From NCBI RefSeq assembly GCF_004403465.1, contig NZ_SOGQ01000011.1, positions 1-64,000 of the forward strand: a stretch of 64,000 nt of DNA, written 5' to 3'. Positions 36,875 to 45,570 of the stretch are shown here, piece by piece. Source of the DNA: Cryobacterium sinapicolor (lineage in GTDB: Bacteria > Actinomycetota > Actinomycetes > Actinomycetales > Microbacteriaceae). The position numbers and the translations under genes are program-made. Every line of letters begins with the position of its first letter. Positions within the stretch are counted from its first letter, which is position 1. Below the pieces are notes generated by a model. It was not told the origin of the DNA, did not search any database, and saw only the letters and a list, made by a program, of their open reading frames with translations.

Positions 36875-38152
36875 TTGGGGGATGCCATTACCAAGCCCAA
36901 CACCCGTCGTCGTCTGCTTGTCGCACTCGGTGTCGCCGCAGCCATGGTTCTGAGTGGCTGCACCGCGGGCCCGGAGCGTGCCGACCCGAACGATGCTCCG
37001 ATCGCGGCGGACATCGCCGGTCGGCTGGACTCGGCCGTGGGCGAGGCGATGGTGCTGTCGGGGTCCTCCGGAGCCCTGGTCGGCGTCTGGTCTGCCGCCG
37101 GCAACTGGACCGTCGCGCCCGGCACGACGGAAATCGGCGGTTCGGCCCCGATGAGCAGCGGGATGCATTTCCGCATCGGCACCAACACCACGGCCATGAC
37201 CTGCACGGTGCTGCTCCGCCTCGTCGACAAGGGAAAGGTCTCGCTCGACGACCTGGTCTCCACCTACCTGCCCCGCATGGTCGGGGTGACCGGCATCACG
37301 CTCGGCCAGCTCTGCCAGGGCACCTCGGGCCTCGAGACCTACAGTTCCGTTCTGGCCGGGGAATTCGTGCACAACCCCCTGCGCACCTGGCCCGCGATGG
37401 AGCTCATCGCCCAGGGGCTGGCCGCACCTCGAAACGGTGCGCCGGGCACCGTGTGGGGTCCCTCGAACACCGGGATGGTGCTGCTCGGGACGGCCCTCGA
37501 GCGGGCCACCGGTCAGGAGTGGTCGGCGCTCTACGACGAGTACATCTTCCATCCGCTCGGTTTGCATGACACCTCCTATCCGCATGCCGGCGACGAGGAC
37601 CTCCCCGCACCACACGCGCATGGCTACGCGGCACAGGTGGGTGCGGACGGCCCGGTGTGCACGGACATCGCCGACATCACCCTGCTCTCCAACTCCATGA
37701 GCGGCGTGGCCGGCGGCGTCGTCTCCACGCTGGCCGACATGAGGATCTGGGCGGGAGCTCTCGCGGCGGGGGGTCTGCTGTCCGAGACGTCGGCGAGCGC
37801 CCAGTGGAACACCGTGACCGAAGACCTGGAGGCGCCCGCGTGGCAGAGCTACGGCCTCGGCGCGGAGCAGGTCGGGCCGCTGCGCGGTCGCACCGGATCG
37901 ATCCCTGGCTTCATCTCGGCGACCCTGGCCGATCCGGACCAGACCCTGACCGTGGTGGTCATGCTGAACAATTCGAGCGCGGGCGACCAGTTCGCCCTGA
38001 CACTCGCCCGGCAGTTGGCGGCCATCGTCGCCGAGGCTCCGGCCGAGGGTGACACCGAACCGTCGGTCGTGCTGCCCTGGACGGTGGAGCAGACCCGGGC
38101 CGAGCTCGCCGCCGATGCGGCGTGCCCGACCCCGGCGGAGATCGTCGGCTAG
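36875..38152 (+). CDS. Beta-lactamase-fold lipoprotein with degenerate catalytic motifs
   Basis: A 425-residue serine-hydrolase-like (class C/DD-peptidase fold) protein. The TTG at 36875 is chosen because GGCGGGG precedes it and it leads into a lipoprotein signal peptide ending LSGC, with C29 the lipid site. The usual SxxK is T103-N-T-T106, the Tyr of YxN is P196 in GPSN, and the third motif is R339-T-G rather than H/K-T-G. All surrounding family blocks (VDKGKVSLDDLVSTYLP, GSIPGF) are intact. It is therefore probably a non-catalytic binding protein at the outer face of the membrane. It is unrelated to its neighbours. Confidence 0.8.
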   Translation: MGDAITKPNTRRRLLVALGVAAAMVLSGCTAGPERADPNDAPIAADIAGRLDSAVGEAMVLSGSSGALVGVWSAAGNWTVAPGTTEIGGSAPMSSGMHFRIGTNTTAMTCTVLLRLVDKGKVSLDDLVSTYLPRMVGVTGITLGQLCQGTSGLETYSSVLAGEFVHNPLRTWPAMELIAQGLAAPRNGAPGTVWGPSNTGMVLLGTALERATGQEWSALYDEYIFHPLGLHDTSYPHAGDEDLPAPHAHGYAAQVGADGPVCTDIADITLLSNSMSGVAGGVVSTLADMRIWAGALAAGGLLSETSASAQWNTVTEDLEAPAWQSYGLGAEQVGPLRGRTGSIPGFISATLADPDQTLTVVVMLNNSSAGDQFALTLARQLAAIVAEAPAEGDTEPSVVLPWTVEQTRAELAADAACPTPAEIVG

Positions 38153-38201
38153 AGGAGCGAGCCCGGTCAGCAGGCCCGGAGCCCGGGCGTACTCTGAACG
38201 T

Positions 38202-38654
38202 GTGGATTCAGCAGGAACGACCAACGACCGCGACACCGTCATCAACCAGGTGACGACGGCGCCGCTCGACCTGGCCGCGCACGTCGTCGCCGTCTCCACC
38301 GGCTCCTGCGGGGCCGTGGTGACCTTCATCGGCCAGGTGCGCGACCACGATCCTGACGCCGCCGGGCCGGTGACCGGCCTCGATTACAGTGCGCATCCGG
38401 ATGCCGGCCGTATCCTCTCCGAGATCGTCGCCCGAGTCTCCCGGGAGTTCCCGGAGGTGAACCTCGCGGTCAGTCATCGGATCGGCCACCTCGACGTGGG
38501 TGACCTGGCCCTGGTCGCGGCCGCGGCCAGCGCACACCGCGCGGTGGCCTTCGAGGCGTGCGAACGCCTGGTGGAGACCGTCAAGCTCGAGGTGCCGATC
38601 TGGAAGAAGCAGTACGAGGTCGACGGATCCACCGCCTGGGTCGGCCTGACCTGA
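38202..38654 (+). CDS. moaE: Molybdopterin synthase catalytic subunit
   Basis: A 150-residue MoaE protein, which transfers sulfur from MoaD to precursor Z to make molybdopterin. The GAVVTFIGQVRDHD block, the SHRIGHLDVGD block and the C-terminal catalytic-lysine region VKLEVPIWKKQYEVDG are all present. A GTG start at 38202 fits the family N-terminus. MoaD is not adjacent. Placement next to nirK/norZ and 15 kb from narG suggests that it supports Moco supply for nitrate reductase. Confidence 0.93.
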   Translation: MDSAGTTNDRDTVINQVTTAPLDLAAHVVAVSTGSCGAVVTFIGQVRDHDPDAAGPVTGLDYSAHPDAGRILSEIVARVSREFPEVNLAVSHRIGHLDVGDLALVAAAASAHRAVAFEACERLVETVKLEVPIWKKQYEVDGSTAWVGLT

Positions 38655-38679
38655 TCCCAGCGCCGGTCCCGCGCCGGTA

Positions 38680-38715
38680 CCGGTTTAATAAACCGGACGT
38701 GTATCCTGTTTATTA
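38680..38715. promoter_or_regulatory. Overlapping dyads upstream of the DUF2249 gene
   Basis: CCGGTTTA-A-TAAACCGG (38680-38696) is a perfect 8+1+8 palindrome. TAATAAAC (38686-38693) also pairs with GTTTATTA (38708-38715) across 14 bases. The shared half-site word is GTTTA/TAAAC. A TATCCT hexamer at 38702-38707 lies inside the second dyad and could be the -10, so a bound regulator would block or control it. Confidence 0.55.
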
Positions 38716-38754
38716 GCGGCCGACTCGGTCGTGTCACCGAGGAGGATCCATCCC

Positions 38755-39045
38755 ATGACCGCCGAACCCATCACCCTGAGCAGCGCGCACACCTGCAACT
38801 GCAACCATGACGACGCCGAGACCATCGTGCTCGACGGCCGCACCATCCCGCACGCGGTCCGCCACGCGGCCATCTTCGGCGCCCTGGAGTCCATTGCGCT
38901 CGGTTTCTCGCTCGACCTGATCGCCCCGCACGACCCGCTGCCCCTGCTGGCGCAGTTGGAGAAGGCGCGCCCCGGCGCGTTCACCGTGTCGTACGTCGAG
39001 CGTGGCCCGGACGCCTGGCGCATCCGCTTCACCCGCGCCGCCTAG
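38755..39045 (+). CDS. DUF2249 protein
   Basis: A 96-residue DUF2249 (TusA-like fold) protein. It carries the conserved LDLIAPHDPLPLLAQLEKARPG block followed by VSYVERGPDAWRIRF. A CNCNHDD segment near the N-terminus adds two cysteines. The ATG at 38755 follows GAGGAGG at about 38739-38745, so the longer frame from 38731 is rejected. DUF2249 proteins often neighbour denitrification genes, as here (24 bases before the NnrS-like gene), but their reaction is unknown. Confidence 0.88.
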   Translation: MTAEPITLSSAHTCNCNHDDAETIVLDGRTIPHAVRHAAIFGALESIALGFSLDLIAPHDPLPLLAQLEKARPGAFTVSYVERGPDAWRIRFTRAA

Positions 39046-39068
39046 TCTCCCGGGAATCGACCACCACC

Positions 39069-40190
39069 GTGCACGGCAACGGGCGACTCGCGTTTCTGCT
39101 GCTCGGTGGACTCGCCCTGCTGGCCGGGCTCGACGGAGCACTGCTCCTGCTGGGCTTCTCGGCGCCGGTGGTGACCGCGCGGCTGGCGGATGTGCACGGA
39201 CCTTTGATGGTCTTCGGGTTCGTGGGCACCGTCGTCGTGCTGGAGCGGGCCGTCGCCGTGCGCAAGACTTGGGCCTTCCTGTCGCCGGGGCTGCTCGGCC
39301 TCGGCGGCCTGGCGCTCATGTCGCCGCTTCCCGTGGTGGTCGGCCAGCTCGCCTTCGTGGCCGGATCCGCCGTGCTGCTGGCCATCTACCGGGCGATCTG
39401 GCTTCGGCAGCCATCGACGTCCGCCGCGGTGCAGGCGCTCGGCGCCCTGCTCGGCCTCACGGCCACCGTGCTCTGGCTCGGCGGCGTGCCCGTGCCCGTG
39501 CTGGTGCCGGCGATGACGCTCTACCTGGTGCTCACGATCGCCGGTGAGCGGCTCGAGCTCGCGCGCATCTCGCCATCCGTCGATCACCGGGCCGAGATGT
39601 GGATGCTGGCCGCCGGCCTGTTCCTGACCCTCGGCACCGTTCTCGCCCTCGTCTGGCCTTCTGCGGGCTACCCCGTTCTCGGGCTCGGGCTGCTCACGCT
39701 GGTCGCCTGGCTGTTCCGGCACGACGTGGCGACCCGGCTTATCCGCAGCGCCGGTCTGCCCCGGTATATGGCCGCGTGCCTGCTGGCCGGCTACGGCTGG
39801 CTGCTCTCGGTCGCCGCCAGCTGGGTCATCGTCGGCCCGAGCTTCTCCGGCCCCGGCTACGACGCCGTGCTGCACGCCGTCTTTCTCGGGTTTGTGATGT
39901 CGATGATCATGGCGCACGCCCCGACCATCCTGCCGGCCGTGCTGCGCCGGCCGCTGCCGTACCGACCGGTGCTCTACCTGCCGGTGTTGCTGTTGCACGG
40001 CTCCCTGCTGGTACGCATCCTGCTCGGTGACGCGCGCGGCCTGCCCGCACTCGTGCAGTGGGGCGGCGTGGCCAACATCGTCGCCGTGCTCCTGTTCGTG
40101 CTGCTGGCCGTGTTCTCGGTGGTGCGCGGCGTGTCGCAGCGCCCATCCCGGCCTAGCCGGCAAATCCCCCAACTGAAAGTCACACCATGA
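39069..40190 (+). CDS. Polytopic membrane protein, NnrS-like
   Basis: A 373-residue protein with about 11-12 membrane helices. Conserved-looking histidines are in DVHGPLMVFGFVGTVVVLER, LHAVFLGFVMSMIMAHAPTI and LLLHGSLLVRI. These resemble NnrS-type heme/copper membrane proteins linked to nitric oxide metabolism, though the match is by pattern only. The start is a GTG; the 3' end overlaps nirK by four bases (ATGA), so the two are translated together. Its similarity in layout to the N-terminal domain of the nirK product suggests a related fold. Confidence 0.7.
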   Translation: MHGNGRLAFLLLGGLALLAGLDGALLLLGFSAPVVTARLADVHGPLMVFGFVGTVVVLERAVAVRKTWAFLSPGLLGLGGLALMSPLPVVVGQLAFVAGSAVLLAIYRAIWLRQPSTSAAVQALGALLGLTATVLWLGGVPVPVLVPAMTLYLVLTIAGERLELARISPSVDHRAEMWMLAAGLFLTLGTVLALVWPSAGYPVLGLGLLTLVAWLFRHDVATRLIRSAGLPRYMAACLLAGYGWLLSVAASWVIVGPSFSGPGYDAVLHAVFLGFVMSMIMAHAPTILPAVLRRPLPYRPVLYLPVLLLHGSLLVRILLGDARGLPALVQWGGVANIVAVLLFVLLAVFSVVRGVSQRPSRPSRQIPQLKVTP

Positions 40191-42847
40191 ACCGCCGACT
40201 GTGGCATCGCATCACCGGGCTCCTGACTCCGGTGTGGCTCCTCCTCACCCTTATCGCCGTGCTCATCCACCGCTTCATCCCGGTCGCGCCGTGGCTCATG
40301 GTGCACCTCCTGTTCCTGGGCGCCGTGAGCACCGCGATCCTGGTCTGGAGCCAGCACTTCGCCGACACCCTGCTGCGGCATCCTGCCCCCGGCGGCCGCG
40401 TGTCGCTCGGGGCGAGGCTCGGCGTGCACACCCTCGGAGCGGTGCTCGTGATCACCGGTATCGTCGGCGGCTGGTGGCCTCTCGTGCTGGCCGGCGGCAT
40501 CCTGGTCGGCGCGAACGGCCTCGCCCACGCCGTGCTGCTGTTCCGGCAGTCGCGCGGAGCGCTGCCCGGTCGGTTCGCGCCGCTCGTGCGCTACTACATG
40601 GCCGCCGGCATCGCGCTGGCCATCGGCGTGACCCTGGGCGTGCTGATGGCGCGGACCGACATCGACGGTGGGCCCGCGGAGCGGATGTACATCGCCCATG
40701 TCGGATTCAACCTCCTCGGCTGGGTCGGCCTGACCGTGATCAGCACGGTGGCCCTGCTCTGGCCGACGGTGCTGCACGCCCGGGTGCAGACGACGCGCGC
40801 CTCCAATCGTGGAACCCTGCCGCTGTTCCTGGCCGGCCTCACCGTGCTCGGGACCGGCCTGCTGATCGATGCGCGTCTGGTCGCCGCCGCGGGTGTTCTG
40901 CTCTACCTGGTGGGTCTCGGAATGGTGCTGGTGGAGGCCGTGCGCCTGGCCCGGCGGTCCCCGGCCCTCACCTTCGCCGGTTGGAGCCTCGGTGCCGCCC
41001 TCGCCTGGTTCTTCGCCTGCGTGCTCGGGTTCGGCCTGATCGTGACGTTCGCACCGAGCTGGGTAGCCGCGACCGACCGGCTCGGGCAACTCGTGCCTGT
41101 GTTCGCGGTCGGTTTCGCCGCGCAGATCCTGCTCGGAGCCCTCAGCTACCTGCTGCCGGTCGTGCTCGGCGGTGGACCCTCGGTCTCGAAGGCCACGGCC
41201 GCCATGCTCGATCGTGGCGCCCTGTTCCGGGTCATCGTCGTCAACGTCGGCCTGGTGCTCTACCTGCTGCCGGTGCCCAGCCTGGTCAAGGTCACCGTCT
41301 CGTTGCTCGTCGTCGGCACGCTCGCCTCCTTCCTGGTGCTGATGCCCCGGGCGCTGCGGCTGAACCGCCGGCTGCGCGGGGCGACGGATGCGACCACTCC
41401 GCCGGTTCCGCCGGCCCGGCCCGCTCCGTCGGTCGCCTCGGCTCCGTCGGTCGCCTCGTCACCGTCGGTCGCCTCGTCACCGCCACGCCGCACCGGGCCG
41501 ATCGTCACGGCCGTCGGCGCCCTGCTCCTGGCCGTGACCCTGGGGATCGCCATGGACCCGGCCGCCGCCGGCATCGCCCGCGGCGCGGCATCGGTCGAGA
41601 CGGCCTCGACCGGCCATACGACCACGGTCGACGTCGTCATGAAAGACACCCGCTTCAGCCCGGACACCATCGAGGTGCCCGTCGGCGACACCTTGGTGAT
41701 CAACCTGACCAACGACGACGATATGGTGCACAACCTCGTGCTCGCCACCGGGGTGGTCTCCGGTTCCGTCGCCCCCGGCACCAGCCGGCAGGTCGACGCC
41801 GGAATCGTGGGGGCCGACGTCGAGGGCTGGTGCTCCATTGCCGGCCACAAGGTCCTGGGCATGGTGCTCACGGTCGTGGCCGTCGGTGCGGAGCCGGTGG
41901 CCGGCGACGGGGCCACGGCGATGGACCACGGCTCCGGGTCCGCCGGTGGCGCACCCAGCGCGGCCGACGACCTCGACCTGATGCGGGAGCCCGACGCCGA
42001 CTTCGTCGCCCGGGACCCGGCGCTGGGGGCGGCGGACGCGGCGACCGTGCATACTCTGACCATGCGGGTCGAGAACGTGGAGACCGAGGTGTCGCCCGGC
42101 GTCACCCAGACCCTGTGGACGTTCAACGGCACCGCCCCCGGTCCGACCCTGCACGGCACGGTCGGCGACGTCTTCGACATCACGTTCGTCAACGACGGCT
42201 CGATCCAGCACTCCATCGACTTCCACGCGGGCGCCCTGGCACCCGACCGACCCATGCGCAGCATCAATCCCGGGGAGAGTCTGACCTATCGCTTCACCGC
42301 GACCCGCTCCGGGATCTGGCTCTACCACTGCAGCACCATGCCCATGTCGGTGCATATCGCGAACGGCATGTTCGGCGCCGTGATCATCGATCCGGCCGGA
42401 TTGACCCAGGTCGACCGAGAATACGTCCTGGTGCAGTCCGAGCTCTACCTCGGTCCACAGGGCGGGGAGGCCGACGCCGACAAGGTGACGGCGCAGTTCC
42501 CCGACCTGGTGGTCTTCAACGGCATCGCCAACCAGTACGGCGCCCGCCCGCTGACGGCGAAGGTGGGCGAGAAGGTGCGCATCTGGGTGCTGGACGCCGG
42601 CCCGAACGTGGGCAGCTCCTTCCACGTCGTGGGCGGCCAGTTCGACACCGTCTTCAAGGAGGGCGACTACCTGCTGCGGGACGGCGGCAGCACCGGCACG
42701 GGCGGCTCCCAGGTGCTCGACCTGGCCGTGGCCCAGGGTGGCTTCGTCGAGATGACTTTCCCCGAGGCCGGCAGCTACCCCTTCGTCAGCCACGTCATGT
42801 CCGACGCCGAGAAGGGCGCCCGCGGCGTCGTCCTGGTCAGTCCGTGA
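40187..42847 (+). CDS. nirK: Copper nitrite reductase fused to an N-terminal membrane domain and a cupredoxin
   Basis: An 886-residue, three-part protein. Residues 1-400 are about 10-12 membrane helices resembling NnrS-like domains. A Pro/Ala/Ser linker with three PSVASx repeats (residues about 413-431) and another anchor helix (about 437-460) follow. Residues 480-565 are a cupredoxin with type-1 copper ligands H515, C549, H554 and M559. Residues 610-886 are the NirK two-cupredoxin core: type-1 ligands H675, C715, H723, M728 and type-2 ligands H680, H714, H813, with catalytic Asp D678. It reduces nitrite to NO, with the fused cupredoxin probably passing electrons from the membrane. Large NirK variants with extra domains are known in actinobacteria. 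Confidence 0.9.
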   Translation: MNRRLWHRITGLLTPVWLLLTLIAVLIHRFIPVAPWLMVHLLFLGAVSTAILVWSQHFADTLLRHPAPGGRVSLGARLGVHTLGAVLVITGIVGGWWPLVLAGGILVGANGLAHAVLLFRQSRGALPGRFAPLVRYYMAAGIALAIGVTLGVLMARTDIDGGPAERMYIAHVGFNLLGWVGLTVISTVALLWPTVLHARVQTTRASNRGTLPLFLAGLTVLGTGLLIDARLVAAAGVLLYLVGLGMVLVEAVRLARRSPALTFAGWSLGAALAWFFACVLGFGLIVTFAPSWVAATDRLGQLVPVFAVGFAAQILLGALSYLLPVVLGGGPSVSKATAAMLDRGALFRVIVVNVGLVLYLLPVPSLVKVTVSLLVVGTLASFLVLMPRALRLNRRLRGATDATTPPVPPARPAPSVASAPSVASSPSVASSPPRRTGPIVTAVGALLLAVTLGIAMDPAAAGIARGAASVETASTGHTTTVDVVMKDTRFSPDTIEVPVGDTLVINLTNDDDMVHNLVLATGVVSGSVAPGTSRQVDAGIVGADVEGWCSIAGHKVLGMVLTVVAVGAEPVAGDGATAMDHGSGSAGGAPSAADDLDLMREPDADFVARDPALGAADAATVHTLTMRVENVETEVSPGVTQTLWTFNGTAPGPTLHGTVGDVFDITFVNDGSIQHSIDFHAGALAPDRPMRSINPGESLTYRFTATRSGIWLYHCSTMPMSVHIANGMFGAVIIDPAGLTQVDREYVLVQSELYLGPQGGEADADKVTAQFPDLVVFNGIANQYGARPLTAKVGEKVRIWVLDAGPNVGSSFHVVGGQFDTVFKEGDYLLRDGGSTGTGGSQVLDLAVAQGGFVEMTFPEAGSYPFVSHVMSDAEKGARGVVLVSP
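41426..41479 (+). repeat. Three 18-bp in-frame repeats in the nirK linker
   Basis: Three tandem 18 bp units encode PSVASA, PSVASS and PSVASS. They lie in the cytoplasmic/periplasmic linker between the membrane domain and the cupredoxin, where copy number could vary without loss of frame. Confidence 0.9.
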
Positions 42848-42896
42848 TCTTCGTCTGAGTTTCCCGAAAAATAGATGTGTGCGGCGTGTCGCGTTT

Positions 42897-42920
42897 CAGG
42901 TCAAATCGATAGGTGACCTG
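42897..42920. promoter_or_regulatory. Dyad in the norZ upstream region
   Basis: CAGGTCA-N10-TGACCTG is a perfect 7+7 inverted repeat 50 bases after the nirK stop. No T run follows, so it is more likely an operator than a terminator. It lies about 88 bases upstream of the predicted norZ -35 hexamer. Confidence 0.5.
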
Positions 42921-43007
42921 TCGTGCTGGCATCACACTCCTGTAGATAAAACGACTGGCCAGGGGTTCCATTTGGATTTGCAGCGTGCGCGGATCCGCAA
43001 ATATGTA

Positions 43008-43035
43008 TTGAAATGTCACTCATACTTTTTATCCT
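43008..43035 (+). promoter_or_regulatory. Predicted norZ promoter
   Basis: TTGAAA (43008-43013), a 16-base spacer and TATCCT (43030-43035) form a good sigma-70-type promoter. The 296 bp gap 42848-43143 is markedly richer in A+T than its surroundings and codes for nothing I can support. The leader would be about 100 nt, ending in GAGGAAAGGGG (43128-43137). TATCCTGT is shared with the DUF2249 promoter (38702-38709). Confidence 0.55.
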
Positions 43036-43143
43036 GTGGTAGCTTTCAACCACCCCGCGTGACCTATCCGGGGGAGGAAACGCGACAGGCGGCAGTACCT
43101 GCTTCCGCGCCCTTGAACCACGCAACGAGGAAAGGGGCCCACC

Positions 43144-45570
43144 GTGGTCCGAATAAGAGCCGGCGCAGGAAAACTGCGATCGGAGTTGATGGTTTCCAAA
43201 GGATGGCTGCAGGGCGTAGCCATGGTGATGGTCTTCGGGTTCGCCGTGATGGGCTTCCTGGCCCTCCGGACCTATACGGACTCGATGCCCCAGCCCAAGC
43301 AGGTCGTCGACTCGCAGGGTGAGGTCGTCTTCACAACGGAGGACATCACCGCGGGCCAGCAGACCTTCGTGCGGCGCGGTCTGCAGCAGTACGGCTCGAT
43401 CCTGGGCCACGGCGGCTACCTCGGACCGGACTACACGGCCGACTACCTGCGGCGATCCTCGACCGAGGTGCTCGAGGCCCTGACCGCGTCCGGAATTCAG
43501 GACCCGCAGGGTGCCCTCGTTGAGATGATGCGGACCAACCGCTACGACAAGGCCACCGGCGACCTCGAATTCACCGATCTGCAGATCCAGGCCTTCGGCA
43601 CCCTCAAGCAGCACTACGCCGAATTCTTCGGGTCCCCGACCACGCAGTACGGCCTGATCCCGAATGCCATCACGGACTCGGCGGACATTCACGACCTGAC
43701 CGCCTTCTTCGCCTGGACGTCCTGGGCGGCGTCCGCCGAGCGGCCCGGACACAACTACTCCTACACGAACAACTGGCCGGCCGAGCCGCTCGTGGACAAC
43801 GTGCCGACCGCCGACATCATCGTGTGGAGCGGTCTGTCGCTGATCGCCCTGATGGTCGCCCTCGGCGCCCTCTTCGGCCTCTATGGCCGCTGGAGCAAGA
43901 GGATGGGGTGGCAGCACGGGGAAGAAACGCCCGCCCTGTCCTTCCGCCAGCCGGGGGAGGTGGCCGTGACACCGGCCCAGTCCGCCACGGCCTGGTTCTT
44001 CTTCGTGGTGGCTTTGATGTTTCTGGGCCAGGCCTTCCTGGGTGCCGCCATCGAGCACTACCGGGTGGACCTGTCCAGCTTCTTCGGCATCGACCTGGCC
44101 CAGCTGCTCCCGTTCAACCTCGCCCGAACCTGGCACGTGCAGCTCTCGTTGCTGTGGACGGCCACCTCGTTCCTGGCCGCCGGAATCTTCCTCGCCCCGT
44201 ATATCTCCGGGCGTGAACCCAAGCGTCAGCACTGGCTGGCCTACGGCCTGCTCGGGGCCCTCGCCCTGGTCATCGTCGGATCGTTCGTGGGAGAGGCCCT
44301 GAGCATCTTCGGCGTCGAGGCCGCCAAGGGCTCGCCGTTCTGGGACATGCAGTGGGAGTACATCGACCTGCCCAAGGTGTGGCAGGGCATGCTCGTCGTC
44401 GGACTCTTCCTCTGGATCGCGATCATCTACCGTGGCATCCGTGCGCGTCTGAAGTCGGAGCACCGCTTCAACCTGCCGTGGCTCTTCTTCTACGCCGGCC
44501 TCGCGATCCCCGCCTTCTACGCGGTCGGCATGCTGGCCGGCACCGAGGTGCACCTGAGCGTCGCCGAGTTCTGGCGCTTCTGGGTGGTTCACCTCTGGGT
44601 TGAGGACTTCCTGGAACTGTTCACGACCGTGATGGTGGCCTACATCTTCGTCATGCTCGGAGTCGTGAACCGCAAGATCGCGATGCAGATCATTCTGCTC
44701 GACGTCATCCTGTATTCCGCCGGTGGCATCCTGGGCACCATGCACCACCTGTACTTCTCGGGGACCCCGGTCGAGCACATGGCTCTGGGTGCCTTCTTCT
44801 CCGCCCTGGAAGTCATCCCGTTGACCTTCCTGACGATCGAGGCCTGGAGCTTCCTCCAACTCGGTGCCCGGCAGGAGTCGCGCAGTTCGGCTCCGTTCCC
44901 GCACCGCTGGGCCGTGATGTTCCTCGTCGCGGTCGGATTCTGGAACTTCCTCGGTGCCGGCGTCTTCGGGTTCCTGATCAACCTGCCGATCGTCTCCTAC
45001 TACGAGATCGGCACCGCGCTGACGGCCAACCACGCCCATGCGGCGATGATGGGCGTGTACGGAATGATGGGCGTCGGTCTGTCGCTCTTCGCCCTGCGCT
45101 ACCTGATCCCGGCCCAGCGCTGGCCGGACAAGCTCGCGAAGATCTCGTTCTGGTGCCTGAACATCGGCCTGGCCTGGATGACGTTCGCCACGCTGCTGCC
45201 GCTCGGCGTCATCCAGCTGTGGCACTCCATCAACGACGGGTACTTCGAAGCCCGCAGCCTGAACTTCATCAACGAGCCCGGCAACGCCGTTCTCGAATGG
45301 CTGAGGATGCCCGGTGACATCGTCTTCATCGTCGGAGGCGTGATGCCGTTCGTCTGGATCACCTGGCTCGGGGTGCGCTACCGCATCAAGGCCACCACGC
45401 ACGACGTGCCGATGGAGGCCCTGTTCGTCGAGGCTGTCCCCACCGGCGCGACGTTCACCGGCGGCGCGGAGCCCACATCCGGATACTCCTCCGACCACCG
45501 TTCCACCGGCACCGGCACCGGTACCGGCATCGGAGAGGACGGTGGGGACCGCCCGGGCGGCGGCGCGTGA
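43144..45570 (+). CDS. norZ: Quinol-dependent nitric oxide reductase
   Basis: An 808-residue single-subunit NO reductase (NorZ/qNOR) reducing two NO to N2O in the membrane. There is no CxxCH heme-c motif, so electrons come from quinol. The N-terminal part has one membrane helix and an extracytoplasmic domain (QQTFVRRGLQQYGSILGHGGYLGPDYTADY). The C-terminal heme-copper core has about 12-13 helices with ligand histidines in TWHVQLSLLWTATSFL, FWVVHLWVEDFLELF, GTMHHLYFSG and ANHAHAAMMGVYG. Its GTG start is preceded by a strong SD. It overlaps the next gene by one base. Confidence 0.95.
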   Translation: MVRIRAGAGKLRSELMVSKGWLQGVAMVMVFGFAVMGFLALRTYTDSMPQPKQVVDSQGEVVFTTEDITAGQQTFVRRGLQQYGSILGHGGYLGPDYTADYLRRSSTEVLEALTASGIQDPQGALVEMMRTNRYDKATGDLEFTDLQIQAFGTLKQHYAEFFGSPTTQYGLIPNAITDSADIHDLTAFFAWTSWAASAERPGHNYSYTNNWPAEPLVDNVPTADIIVWSGLSLIALMVALGALFGLYGRWSKRMGWQHGEETPALSFRQPGEVAVTPAQSATAWFFFVVALMFLGQAFLGAAIEHYRVDLSSFFGIDLAQLLPFNLARTWHVQLSLLWTATSFLAAGIFLAPYISGREPKRQHWLAYGLLGALALVIVGSFVGEALSIFGVEAAKGSPFWDMQWEYIDLPKVWQGMLVVGLFLWIAIIYRGIRARLKSEHRFNLPWLFFYAGLAIPAFYAVGMLAGTEVHLSVAEFWRFWVVHLWVEDFLELFTTVMVAYIFVMLGVVNRKIAMQIILLDVILYSAGGILGTMHHLYFSGTPVEHMALGAFFSALEVIPLTFLTIEAWSFLQLGARQESRSSAPFPHRWAVMFLVAVGFWNFLGAGVFGFLINLPIVSYYEIGTALTANHAHAAMMGVYGMMGVGLSLFALRYLIPAQRWPDKLAKISFWCLNIGLAWMTFATLLPLGVIQLWHSINDGYFEARSLNFINEPGNAVLEWLRMPGDIVFIVGGVMPFVWITWLGVRYRIKATTHDVPMEALFVEAVPTGATFTGGAEPTSGYSSDHRSTGTGTGTGIGEDGGDRPGGGA

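Noticed and set aside
40201-42858. 885-codon frame overlapping nirK in another frame
   Set aside because: Arg/Pro/Gly-rich without any domain, while the other frame has all copper ligands.
42837-43019. Minus-strand 60-codon frame in the norZ leader
   Set aside because: Codon bias unlike the genome, no SD, and it lies in the AT-rich promoter region.
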